5,817 nt of DNA, taken from an uncultured Rhizobiaceae group bacterium (GTDB lineage: Bacteria > Pseudomonadota > Alphaproteobacteria > Rhizobiales > Rhizobiaceae). The stretch spans positions 1-5,817 of the forward strand of contig CALLHT010000054.1 of NCBI GenBank assembly GCA_938009335.1, given 5' to 3'. The position numbers and the translations under genes are program-made. Under the pieces are notes generated by a model that was not told where the DNA came from, searched no databases, and saw only the letters and a list, made by a program, of their open reading frames with translations. This document shows positions 1 through 5,727 of the stretch, one piece after another. How positions within the stretch are numbered: position 1 is the stretch's first letter; every line of letters begins with the position of its first letter.

Positions 1-129
1 GCCAGCGGCATTCTCGCCATTGACGATGACAAAATCCGCCTTTTGGCTCTCAATCAAGCCTGGCAATTTCTCATAGACAGCTTCGCGCCCACCGCGGCCA
101 ACCATATCGCCTAAGAACAAAAGCCTCAT
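1..129 (-). CDS. YmdB/TIGR00282-type metallophosphoesterase, N-terminal 43 residues (partial)
   Basis: Only the first 43 codons are present; the rest lies beyond the left edge. The peptide begins MRLLFLGDMVGRGGREAV and ends with VIVNGENAAG. The early GD pair and the NGEN motif are the metal-ligand signatures of the YmdB/TIGR00282 family of calcineurin-like phosphoesterases, which are usually about 270 residues long and, in Bacillus, hydrolyse 2',3'-cyclic nucleotides. The ATG shares bases with the stop of the upstream cyclo-ligase gene (ATGA, a 4-base overlap), and a GAGG Shine-Dalgarno sits at 140-137, 7 bases before the start. This supports translational coupling in one transcript with the 6S RNA and the cyclo-ligase. 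Family assignment is strong for so short a piece. Whether the alphaproteobacterial members act on cyclic nucleotides is not shown here. Confidence 0.87.
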   Translation of the reverse strand, partial: MRLLFLGDMVGRGGREAVYEKLPGLIESQKADFVIVNGENAAG

Positions 130-704
130 TGCGCTGCCTCGAAATATCCACTTTCGGTGATCATTCCGTTCAAGGGCTGATCATGCGGCTCGACTGGAAC
201 CCGGGTCTGGTGCTGGCAATCAAAGGCCATACCATAGAGTTTGGGAGCCATGCCCTTATCCAAAATTTTGCTAATTGCGCGATCATAATGCCCCGCACCA
301 TAGCCGATCCGGCCTCCATGGTGATCAAAGACAGAAAGCGGCATGATTAGGAGTTCCGGATCAAGCACTTTCGCCTCTGGCCCCGGTCCGCGTGTACCGA
401 AACCCGTATCGACCAGTTCTGCAGTGCGAAGCAATTCGCGAAACACGATGGTTGTTTTATCCATCACCACGGGCAGACACAATCGAGCGCCTTTCTCGCG
501 CAACATGTCCATCAATGGACGCGGGTCTATTTCAGATCGGATGGGGAAAAAGCCCGAAACGATCGTGCCGGGATCAAACTGGATTGCTGCGGCGCCATGT
601 TCAGCTGCGGCAAGGCTCTTCTCGATACGCTGATCAATTGGCAACGCATCGCGCTTCGCCAATGCTTCTTTGCGCAAAGCCGCTTTTTCGTCTTGTTTGC
701 TCAT
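126..704 (-). CDS. fau: 5-formyltetrahydrofolate cyclo-ligase
   Basis: A 192-residue cytoplasmic enzyme of the 5-FTHF cyclo-ligase (MTHFS) family. It converts 5-formyl-tetrahydrofolate plus ATP to 5,10-methenyl-tetrahydrofolate, returning a dead-end folate to one-carbon metabolism. The N-terminus has the family's KxxLRKEALAKRDAL-like basic helix (residues 7-21). The core is GFFPIRSEID (51-60) followed by CLPVV (76-80). The signature is at residues 120-142: IMPLSVFD, then GGRIGYGAGHYDR, the glycine-rich ATP/folate-binding loop. Length matches the family (about 180-200). The frame stays open for 26 more codons upstream to an ATG at 782, but those codons lie inside the 6S RNA. The ATG at 704 has a GGGGAG Shine-Dalgarno 4 bases upstream and gives the expected N-terminus. 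It follows the 6S RNA directly, as ygfA/fau follows ssrS in E. coli, and overlaps the phosphoesterase gene by 4 bases. Confidence 0.95.
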   Translation of the reverse strand: MSKQDEKAALRKEALAKRDALPIDQRIEKSLAAAEHGAAAIQFDPGTIVSGFFPIRSEIDPRPLMDMLREKGARLCLPVVMDKTTIVFRELLRTAELVDTGFGTRGPGPEAKVLDPELLIMPLSVFDHHGGRIGYGAGHYDRAISKILDKGMAPKLYGMAFDCQHQTRVPVEPHDQPLNGMITESGYFEAAQ

Positions 705-708
705 TGTC

Positions 709-714
709 TCCCCA
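709..714 (-). promoter_or_regulatory. Shine-Dalgarno of the cyclo-ligase gene, decides its start
   Basis: The minus strand reads GGGGAG at 714-709, followed by four bases and then the ATG at 704. It lies just past the inferred 3' end of the 6S RNA. No comparable site is needed or seen for the ATG at 782, which falls in a 6S hairpin, so this site supports the shorter protein. Confidence 0.75.
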
Positions 715-719
715 TAAAG

Positions 720-878
720 CTGCGCACCACCTGGAAAGATGATCGTTTTACGATCCCGGGAACCTACAATGTAGGTGGGCACCGTGTGACCAAGCCCACG
801 AGCGAGGTCAGGGACAGTTCCCTATGAGATCGGTAAGGCCCCGGGAATTGTGCGTCTGTCAAACCAGGCAGGAACGCT
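720..878 (-). ncRNA. ssrS: 6S RNA (regulator of sigma-70 RNA polymerase)
   Basis: The minus strand carries the alphaproteobacterial 6S pattern: CUUGGUCACACGGUGCCCAC, then the hairpin CCUAC-AUU-GUAGG, then UUCCCGGGAUC. Visible pairings are GUGGGC (799-794) with GCCCAC (780-775); the CCUAC/GUAGG hairpin at about 775-763; GGGAA (823-819) with UUCCC (762-758); and a terminal stem joining UGCCUGG (870-864) to CCAGGUG (734-728), possibly extended by GCG (877-875) with CGC. A long imperfect rod with an internal bubble is the 6S design: it mimics an open promoter and sequesters the housekeeping holoenzyme, usually in stationary phase. Length is about 155-160, typical for the class. Location immediately upstream of the cyclo-ligase gene is the conserved ssrS-fau arrangement. 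Ends are estimated: the 5' end from the promoter, the 3' end from the closing stem, so each may be off by several bases. Confidence 0.87.
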
Positions 879-884
879 GAAAAA

Positions 885-913
885 CATATAGGCAGTTTGG
901 GTGGTTTTGGCTA
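885..913 (-). promoter_or_regulatory. Probable sigma-70-type promoter of 6S RNA
   Basis: On the minus strand a -35 like TAGCCA (913-908, 4 of 6 to TTGACA) and a -10 TATATG (890-885, 4 of 6 to TATAAT) are separated by exactly 17 bases. Transcription would start near A878, which is where the terminal stem of the 6S RNA begins. The independent agreement of promoter and RNA end supports the call. The box occupies most of the short gap in front of the divergent hydrolase gene. Confidence 0.5.
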
Positions 914-924
914 GGGTCATTCCG

Positions 925-1701
925 ATGACCCACTCCATACGCACACTTATGATATTCACAGCGATGCTTTGCCTGCTTGTGTCACCTGCGGTGGCAAAAA
1001 CCCTTAGCTTTCCAGCAAGCTCCAGTTTCGGCGGCAAGAACGTAACGCTTACAGGTGAATTCAAATCGGCGGGGACCCAACGCCCTACTGTTATCCTTTT
1101 GCATGGTTGCGGCGGATTACGCGGTGCAGTCAGATCAAGCCTGCGCGCACATGCATCCGCCCTGAACAGCGCTGGCTTCTCAACGCTCATTCTCGATAGT
1201 TTTGGTCCACGCAACATATCTGGCGGTTGGGTTTGTTCCACAATTCGACGGCTATCAGATGCCAGATCATATCGCCAGAAAGATGTGCGAGACGCAGTCC
1301 GGCTTTTGGTGACTGAAAACCTGTCCGATCCTACCAATATCTTTATTATGGGACAAAGCAATGGCGGCAGCGTGGTTTCATTGCTGGCAAACAATACATT
1401 CATGGGCCTAAGAGCCGTTGTTGCCTATTATCCTTGGTGCGGGGTTGTTTCAGCAAAACCTAAAGTGCCGCTTCTTGTTCTGTCCGGAGAGGAGGATGAC
1501 TGGACACCACCCGCCAAATGCGTTGCAAAAGACAAACCGGGTGGAAATCTTGAAGTGGTCACTTACACAGACGCCAAGCACTCGTTTGATCTCAACCTCG
1601 CAGTGCAAACCTATAAAGGGCACACAATTGGCGGAAATCCAAAAGCAAGATCAGACGCAAGACGCCGAATGATCAATTGGTTTAAAGCAAACCTACGCTA
1701 G
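925..1701 (+). CDS. Exported alpha/beta hydrolase, dienelactone-hydrolase-like
   Basis: A 258-residue protein with a complete alpha/beta-hydrolase catalytic set. VILLHGCGG (56-64) is strand 3 plus the oxyanion-hole loop; FIMGQSNGG (140-148) is the nucleophile elbow with Ser145; GEEDDWTPP (188-196) supplies the acid, Asp191 or Asp192; KHSFD (218-222) supplies His219. The order and spacing fit the DLH (PF01738) family, but true dienelactone hydrolases use a Cys nucleophile, so this Ser enzyme more likely cleaves some other ester or amide; the substrate is unknown. Residues 1-24 form a signal peptide (hydrophobic TLMIFTAMLCLLVS, then PAVA before the likely cut), so it should act in the periplasm. 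No lipobox is seen. Four cysteines remain in the mature part (62, 104, 172, 199) and could form disulfides. I chose ATG 925 (AGGG at 913-916) over GTG 901 because it gives a normal signal peptide. It diverges from 6S RNA and converges on zapA with 6 bases between stops. Confidence 0.88.
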   Translation: MTHSIRTLMIFTAMLCLLVSPAVAKTLSFPASSSFGGKNVTLTGEFKSAGTQRPTVILLHGCGGLRGAVRSSLRAHASALNSAGFSTLILDSFGPRNISGGWVCSTIRRLSDARSYRQKDVRDAVRLLVTENLSDPTNIFIMGQSNGGSVVSLLANNTFMGLRAVVAYYPWCGVVSAKPKVPLLVLSGEEDDWTPPAKCVAKDKPGGNLEVVTYTDAKHSFDLNLAVQTYKGHTIGGNPKARSDARRRMINWFKANLR

Positions 1702-1707
1702 AAGTGT

Positions 1708-2064
1708 CTACACACCCAGCTTCTTGTTTAGGCCTTCAATCATCTTCGCGATGCCTTCAATAGACTTCGCAAGTTCATCATCACCCGCTTGCTTTTCGCG
1801 GGACTGAAGCGCGCCATTTTCTTTCAAAGTCGATACGGTTTGCTCAAGAGCTTCTACGCGCTTTTTGAGTTCCAGCATTTCATCCGTAACCATAACACCT
1901 GCCATAACGGTCAGGCGCTGGTCACCAATTTCACCAAACGAGCCTTTGAGGTTATTCACATAGCCATCAAATTCGGCCGCAAGCATTTCGAGGTGCGGCT
2001 CTTGCCCGTCATCACAAGCCATTCGATAATTCTTGCCGTTAATGGTTACATTGATGGATGGCAC
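1708..2064 (-). CDS. zapA: Cell division protein ZapA
   Basis: A 118-residue ZapA, a cytoplasmic protein that binds FtsZ filaments and promotes Z-ring bundling and stability. The N-terminal globular domain opens with INVTINGKNYRMACDDGQEPHL (4-25), the characteristic beta hairpin of alphaproteobacterial ZapA, and continues to GDQRLTVMAGVMVTDEM (47-63). From about residue 60 to the end the heptad-like pattern (LELKKRVEALEQTVSTL and IEGIAKMIEGLNKKL) forms the dimer/tetramer coiled coil. The frame is open upstream to an ATG at 2133, but that adds 23 non-homologous residues overlapping the preceding gene. The GTG at 2064 gives the family N-terminus M-P-S-I-N-V, has GGAA 7 bases upstream, and begins 13 bases after the upstream stop. 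It is the second gene of a unit with the coiled-coil gene. In many genomes 6S RNA follows zapA directly; here an opposing hydrolase gene intervenes. Confidence 0.93.
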   Translation of the reverse strand: MPSINVTINGKNYRMACDDGQEPHLEMLAAEFDGYVNNLKGSFGEIGDQRLTVMAGVMVTDEMLELKKRVEALEQTVSTLKENGALQSREKQAGDDELAKSIEGIAKMIEGLNKKLGV

Positions 2065-2071
2065 GCTACGA

Positions 2072-2075
2072 TTCC
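2072..2075 (-). promoter_or_regulatory. Probable Shine-Dalgarno for the zapA GTG start
   Basis: GGAA on the minus strand at 2075-2072, seven bases before the GTG at 2064 and just past the TAA (2080-2078) of the upstream gene. It is short, but it is the only purine-rich site that fits the expected ZapA N-terminus. Confidence 0.45.
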
Positions 2076-2077
2076 AA

Positions 2078-2362
2078 TTACTGCTGTTTTTGTCTTTCAA
2101 TGACGTTTTTGATGGCTTCCATGGCATCAACAAGGCGGCGCGATACTTCCTTATTAACGTGCTCTAATTGTTGTGAACGCTCTTGTGCCTGATCCAGCGA
2201 TTCAGCTAATCGCGTCCGATCTGCTCCCATGCGCTGAACCTCAGCCTCTGCATCACCTAATGCAGATTCGCGTTCCATACGTGCATCGACCATTTTGTCG
2301 AGATTTTGAACAGCCTTATTTAGGCGTTCCATGGCAGGGGCAAGTGGATTACTTTCTGGCAT
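2078..2362 (-). CDS. Small coiled-coil protein, DUF4164-like
   Basis: A 94-residue soluble protein with no signal peptide or membrane segment. Apart from about ten N-terminal residues (MPESNPLAPA) it is predicted to be one long helix: charged and rich in Glu, Arg, Gln and Ala, with hydrophobic residues spaced in heptads (MERLNKAVQNLDKMVDARME, then LAESLDQAQERSQQL and VSRRLVDAMEAI). It contains no cysteine or recognisable catalytic motif. Size, composition and position immediately before zapA match the DUF4164 proteins of Hyphomicrobiales, whose function is not established. The 13-base gap to zapA implies co-transcription, so a role next to ZapA or the Z-ring is a reasonable guess but only a guess. 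A weak GAG lies 7 bases before the ATG. Met11 is a possible alternative start. Confidence 0.83.
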   Translation of the reverse strand: MPESNPLAPAMERLNKAVQNLDKMVDARMERESALGDAEAEVQRMGADRTRLAESLDQAQERSQQLEHVNKEVSRRLVDAMEAIKNVIERQKQQ

Positions 2363-2578
2363 TTACGAACTCAAGCTCATGCTGAATTATGAACGTCCAG
2401 CCTGACACAGAAATTTCCAATCGCCCCATGAAAAATCCGAATCAACTGGCAAACAACGGTTTAGATCGGTAGAGTTATCACGCTGCTTTAAGAGACAGTC
2501 AAGTTAGTGCAACGTTTTCCCCCAAACGAATGTTTACAAGCGCTACCTTGAATAGCTGGGATTTGACAACTGGCTCCA

Positions 2579-2607
2579 TTGACTCTGACGATCCATCTGA
2601 ATATGAG
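2579..2607 (+). promoter_or_regulatory. Candidate promoter of tkt-gap
   Basis: TTGACT (2579-2584, 5 of 6 to the -35 consensus) and TATGAG (2602-2607, 4 of 6 to the -10) are 17 bases apart. A start near 2614 would give a leader of about 69 bases. A better -35 match, TTGACA at 2563-2568, has no usable -10 at 16-18 bases, so this downstream pair is preferred. Confidence 0.45.
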
Positions 2608-2631
2608 TTCGCCACATAAATTCAACGCATT

Positions 2632-2644
2632 TTTTGCGGCAAAA
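2632..2644. promoter_or_regulatory. Small palindrome in the tkt leader, possible operator
   Basis: TTTTGC-G-GCAAAA is a perfect 13-base odd palindrome about 20 bases downstream of the inferred transcription start and about 40 before the tkt ATG. The position would suit a repressor site. Six-base arms can arise by chance in a region of this size, and I cannot name the regulator. Confidence 0.25.
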
Positions 2645-2682
2645 TCCAGTCTTAAATCGGCATCCCTACCCAGCGAGTAATC

Positions 2683-4692
2683 ATGTCCAGCAAGAATTCT
2701 CTCAATGATATGGCGAATGCCATTCGCTTTTTGTCAATCGATGCCGTTCAGGCAGCAAATTCAGGCCACCCGGGCCTGCCCATGGGCGCAGCGGATATTG
2801 TAACCGTCCTGTTCTCAAAATATATGAATTTTGACGCCAAACACCCACATTGGCCTGATCGTGACCGCTTCGTGCTATCAGCTGGCCATGGCTCGATGTT
2901 GCTATACTCGCTCCTCTATCTTCTGGGATACGAGGATATGGATATCGAGCAGATCAAGAACTTCCGCCAATTGGGTTCAAATACTGCCGGTCACCCGGAA
3001 TACGGCCATGCAGCAGGAATTGAGACAACAACGGGTCCTCTGGGCCAAGGCATTGCAAATGCAGTTGGCATGGCACTGGCCGAGCGCAAGATGAATGCCG
3101 AATTTGGTGATGATCTTTGCAATCACTATACCTATTGCCTTGCAGGCGATGGCTGCCTAATGGAAGGCATCAGCCAGGAAGCCATCACCATGGCGGGTCA
3201 CCTGAAACTGAACAAACTGATCGTCTTCTGGGACAACAATTCAATCTCAATTGATGGTCCGGTTTCTCTTACAGATTCAACAGATCAAATTGCCCGCTTT
3301 AAAGCATCGGGTTGGAAAACCATCCACATCGATGGCCACAACCATGAAGAGATTGCAGAAGCGATCGAAAAAGCGCAGGCCAGCGACAGGCCAACTATGA
3401 TCTCTTGTAAGACGACGATCGGCTTTGGTTCTCCAAATCGCGCTGGCACTTCGAAAGCCCACGGCGCTCCGCTGGGCGATGAAGAGATTGCTCTCACCCG
3501 CGAAGCGCTCAACTGGGAATGCGAGCCATTCAAAGTACCGGAAGACGTGCTGGATGCGTGGCGTGTTGCGGGTCTTAATTGCTGTAAAGAGCATAAGGCT
3601 TGGGAAAAACGTTATAGCGATCTTGATTCAGAGCTTAAAGGCGAGTTCGAACGCCGCATGCGTGGCGATCTGCCAACGGATATTGGCAACGCCATCAACA
3701 AGCTCAAAAAGAAGCTTGCAAAAGAGCAGCCGAAAATGGCGACGCGTCAATCCTCTCAAGCGATTCTCGAAGTGATCAACGAAGCCGTTCCAGAAACCAT
3801 TGGCGGCTCAGCCGATCTGACAGGATCCAACAACACCAAAACAAGCCAGACTGAAGTGCTCGACGCTTCAAACTATGGCGGACGTTTTGTCCACTACGGC
3901 ATCCGCGAACATGGCATGGCGGCAGCAATGAACGGCATGGCACTTCACGGCGGCATGATCCCATATTCGGGTGGGTTCCTGATTTTCTCAGACTATTGCC
4001 GCCCTTCCATTCGCCTTGCAGCACTCATGGGCATTCGCGTCATTCATGTTCTAACCCATGACTCGATTGGTCTTGGAGAAGACGGCCCGACCCACCAGCC
4101 GGTTGAACATATGGCTGCACTTCGTGCGATCCCGAACCTTCATGTTTTCCGCCCAGCTGACACAATCGAAACCGCCGAATGCTGGCAGCTGGCCCTTGAA
4201 GCGCAAAAAACACCAAGCGCAATTGCACTAACCCGTCAGGGTCTTCCCGCAGTGCGGCTCGAGCACACAGATGAAAACCTTTGTGCGATGGGCGCCTATG
4301 AACTTTCCGCAGCATCTAGTGAAGCAAAAGTATCGATCTTTGCATCCGGCTCAGAAGTAGAGCTGGCACTCGCAGCTCAAGAAGAACTCGAAGAAGCGGG
4401 AACACCAACACGCGTTGTGTCTGTTCCATGCTTTGAACTGTTCAACGCACAATCAGAAGATTATCGTAACTCGATCATAGGTGATGCTCCGATAAAAATC
4501 GGAGTTGAAGCCGCCATTAAGATGGGTTGGGAACAGTTTATCGGAAATGATGGCGTGTTTATCGGTATGAACTCGTTCGGCGCTTCTGCACCAGCGGGCG
4601 ACTTGTTTGAACATTTTGGAATAACCGCAGAGGCAATTGTTTCAGCTGCCAACGCGAAACTGGAAAGCGCCGTCGCAGAAGACGACGCGTGA
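2683..4692 (+). CDS. tkt: Transketolase
   Basis: A complete 669-residue thiamine-diphosphate enzyme, close to the usual 660-670. It moves two-carbon units between ketose and aldose phosphates in the non-oxidative pentose-phosphate pathway, yielding glyceraldehyde 3-phosphate among other products. The N-terminal domain has SGHPGLPMG (27-35, with His29 contacting the cofactor), the GHG at 68-70 and TGPLGQG (117-123). The ThDP motif runs from GDG (155-157) to DNN (184-186), and the SKAHGAP substrate loop lies at 257-263. The pyrimidine-binding domain has GSADLTGSN (375-383), the catalytic Glu409 in GIREHG (406-411), and HDSIGLGEDGPTHQPVEH (459-476). A C-terminal domain of about 140 residues follows. 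All expected catalytic motifs are intact. The ATG has a weak GCGAG 5 bases upstream. gap follows after 21 bases, so the two are probably one operon supplying and consuming triose phosphate. Confidence 0.98.
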   Translation: MSSKNSLNDMANAIRFLSIDAVQAANSGHPGLPMGAADIVTVLFSKYMNFDAKHPHWPDRDRFVLSAGHGSMLLYSLLYLLGYEDMDIEQIKNFRQLGSNTAGHPEYGHAAGIETTTGPLGQGIANAVGMALAERKMNAEFGDDLCNHYTYCLAGDGCLMEGISQEAITMAGHLKLNKLIVFWDNNSISIDGPVSLTDSTDQIARFKASGWKTIHIDGHNHEEIAEAIEKAQASDRPTMISCKTTIGFGSPNRAGTSKAHGAPLGDEEIALTREALNWECEPFKVPEDVLDAWRVAGLNCCKEHKAWEKRYSDLDSELKGEFERRMRGDLPTDIGNAINKLKKKLAKEQPKMATRQSSQAILEVINEAVPETIGGSADLTGSNNTKTSQTEVLDASNYGGRFVHYGIREHGMAAAMNGMALHGGMIPYSGGFLIFSDYCRPSIRLAALMGIRVIHVLTHDSIGLGEDGPTHQPVEHMAALRAIPNLHVFRPADTIETAECWQLALEAQKTPSAIALTRQGLPAVRLEHTDENLCAMGAYELSAASSEAKVSIFASGSEVELALAAQEELEEAGTPTRVVSVPCFELFNAQSEDYRNSIIGDAPIKIGVEAAIKMGWEQFIGNDGVFIGMNSFGASAPAGDLFEHFGITAEAIVSAANAKLESAVAEDDA

Positions 4693-4713
4693 CTTGAGAC
4701 GGAGAAGAAGTAA

Positions 4714-5715
4714 ATGACTGTAAAAGTCGGTATTAACGGATTTGGCCGCATTGGCCGTAACGTATTGCGTGCAATCATCGAGTCTGGTCGTACAGACATT
4801 CAAGTTGTTGCGATCAACGATCTTGGCCCTGTAGAAACAAACGCTCACCTGATGCGCTATGATTCAGTGCATGGCCGTTTTCCGGGCACCGTTACTGTAG
4901 ACGGCGACACCATTGATGTAGGCCAAGGCCCGATCAAGGTGACCGCTGAACGCGATCCGAAGGCTCTACCTTGGGGCGATGTTGATATTGCGCTAGAGTG
5001 TACCGGCTTTTTTGCCAGCAAAGACGGCGCAAGCCAGCATCTTGAAAACGGTTCAAAGAAGGTGCTGATCTCTGCACCGGGTGGCAATGACGTCAAAACC
5101 ATCGTTTACGGTGTGAACCACAACACGTTGGAAGCAAGCGACACGGTTGTTTCAAACGCATCATGCACCACAAACTGCCTGTCTCCCGTTGCGCACGTCT
5201 TGCACAACGCGGTTGGCATTGAAAAAGGCATGATGACCACCATTCACTCATACACAGGTGACCAACCTACCCTCGACACCATGCACAAAGACCTGTACCG
5301 CGGTCGCGCGGCTGCCATGTCGATGATCCCGACATCAACGGGTGCTGCAAAAGCAATTGGCTTGGTATTGCCGGACCTGATGGGCAAGCTGGATGGCATT
5401 TCTGTTCGCGTTCCAACACCAAACGTGTCTGTTGTTGATCTTAAATTCGTTGCTAAACGCGATACAACGGCTGAAGAAATCAACGCGGCTATCCGCGCGG
5501 CTGCGGACGGTGAGTTGAAAGGCGTTCTGGGCTATACAGATGAGCCGCTGGTTTCCATGGACTTCAACCATGACCCGCATTCATCGATCTTCCACATGGA
5601 CCAGACAAAAGTCATGGACGGCAACCTTGTTTCCATCCTGACTTGGTATGACAACGAGTGGGGCTTCTCCAACCGCATGTCAGACACGGCTGTTGCAATG
5701 GCGAATGCCAAGTAA
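4714..5715 (+). CDS. gap: Glyceraldehyde-3-phosphate dehydrogenase, type I
   Basis: A complete 333-residue cytoplasmic enzyme that oxidatively phosphorylates glyceraldehyde 3-phosphate to 1,3-bisphosphoglycerate with NAD(P)+, or the reverse in gluconeogenesis. The Rossmann loop is GINGFGRIGR (6-15). Asp36 in AINDLG is the residue that usually binds the adenosine ribose of NAD. The active site is SNASCTTNCL with Cys151, assisted by His178 in TTIHSYTGDQ. The substrate-binding PTSTGAAKA spans 206-214, the S-loop 180-203, and WYDNEWGFSNRM (311-322) is near the end. In the S-loop the Leu-Pro pair of classical NAD enzymes such as the Bacillus one is replaced by Thr189-Met190, so cofactor preference is not certain. 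A good GGAGAAG (4701-4707) precedes the ATG. It is the second gene after tkt and is followed at once by an intrinsic terminator. pgk, often next in relatives, is not in the visible sequence. Confidence 0.98.
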   Translation: MTVKVGINGFGRIGRNVLRAIIESGRTDIQVVAINDLGPVETNAHLMRYDSVHGRFPGTVTVDGDTIDVGQGPIKVTAERDPKALPWGDVDIALECTGFFASKDGASQHLENGSKKVLISAPGGNDVKTIVYGVNHNTLEASDTVVSNASCTTNCLSPVAHVLHNAVGIEKGMMTTIHSYTGDQPTLDTMHKDLYRGRAAAMSMIPTSTGAAKAIGLVLPDLMGKLDGISVRVPTPNVSVVDLKFVAKRDTTAEEINAAIRAAADGELKGVLGYTDEPLVSMDFNHDPHSSIFHMDQTKVMDGNLVSILTWYDNEWGFSNRMSDTAVAMANAK

Positions 5716-5727
5716 TTAGGCAGTCCG

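Larger units (their letters stand above)
2363..2682. other. Divergent intergenic region between the coiled-coil gene and tkt
   Basis: These 320 bases separate the minus-strand coiled-coil/zapA unit from the plus-strand tkt/gap unit, so promoters for both should lie here. I find a plausible tkt promoter (2579-2607) and a small palindrome in its leader (2632-2644). For the minus strand the best -10-like box is CATAAT (2391-2386), but no matching -35 is seen at 16-18 bases. I see no RNA gene or persuasive open frame in it. Confidence 0.7.

Noticed and set aside
822..1403. Minus-strand open frame of 193 codons opposite the hydrolase
   Set aside because: It runs antisense to a gene with an intact catalytic triad and signal peptide, its 3' end lies in the 6S gene, and the product shows no domain pattern.
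2065..2133. A 23-residue N-terminal extension of ZapA starting at an ATG at 2133
   Set aside because: It overlaps the end of the upstream coiled-coil gene and has no family resemblance. The GTG at 2064 gives the normal ZapA N-terminus with a fitting ribosome site.
2386..2420. Possible promoter for the coiled-coil/zapA unit with -10 CATAAT (2391-2386)
   Set aside because: No -35 is found at the right distance; the nearest candidate, TTGGAA (2420-2415), is 23 bases away.
2539..2544. AGCGCT core upstream of tkt, resembling the centre of a LacI-family operator
   Set aside because: Symmetry stops at the six-base core; the next several positions on each side do not pair, so it is no better than chance.
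2563..2568. Perfect -35 hexamer TTGACA upstream of tkt
   Set aside because: At 16-18 bases downstream only CTGACG, TGACGA or GACGAT occur, none a credible -10, so a promoter is not claimed from it.
2443..2574. Eight-base direct repeat CAACTGGC at 2443-2450 and 2567-2574
   Set aside because: It is short and widely spaced, with no further similarity around the copies. One such repeat is expected by chance at this length.
3277..4315. Several minus-strand open frames opposite tkt
   Set aside because: They are shadows of the transketolase codon pattern. The plus-strand protein has every expected motif across the same bases.
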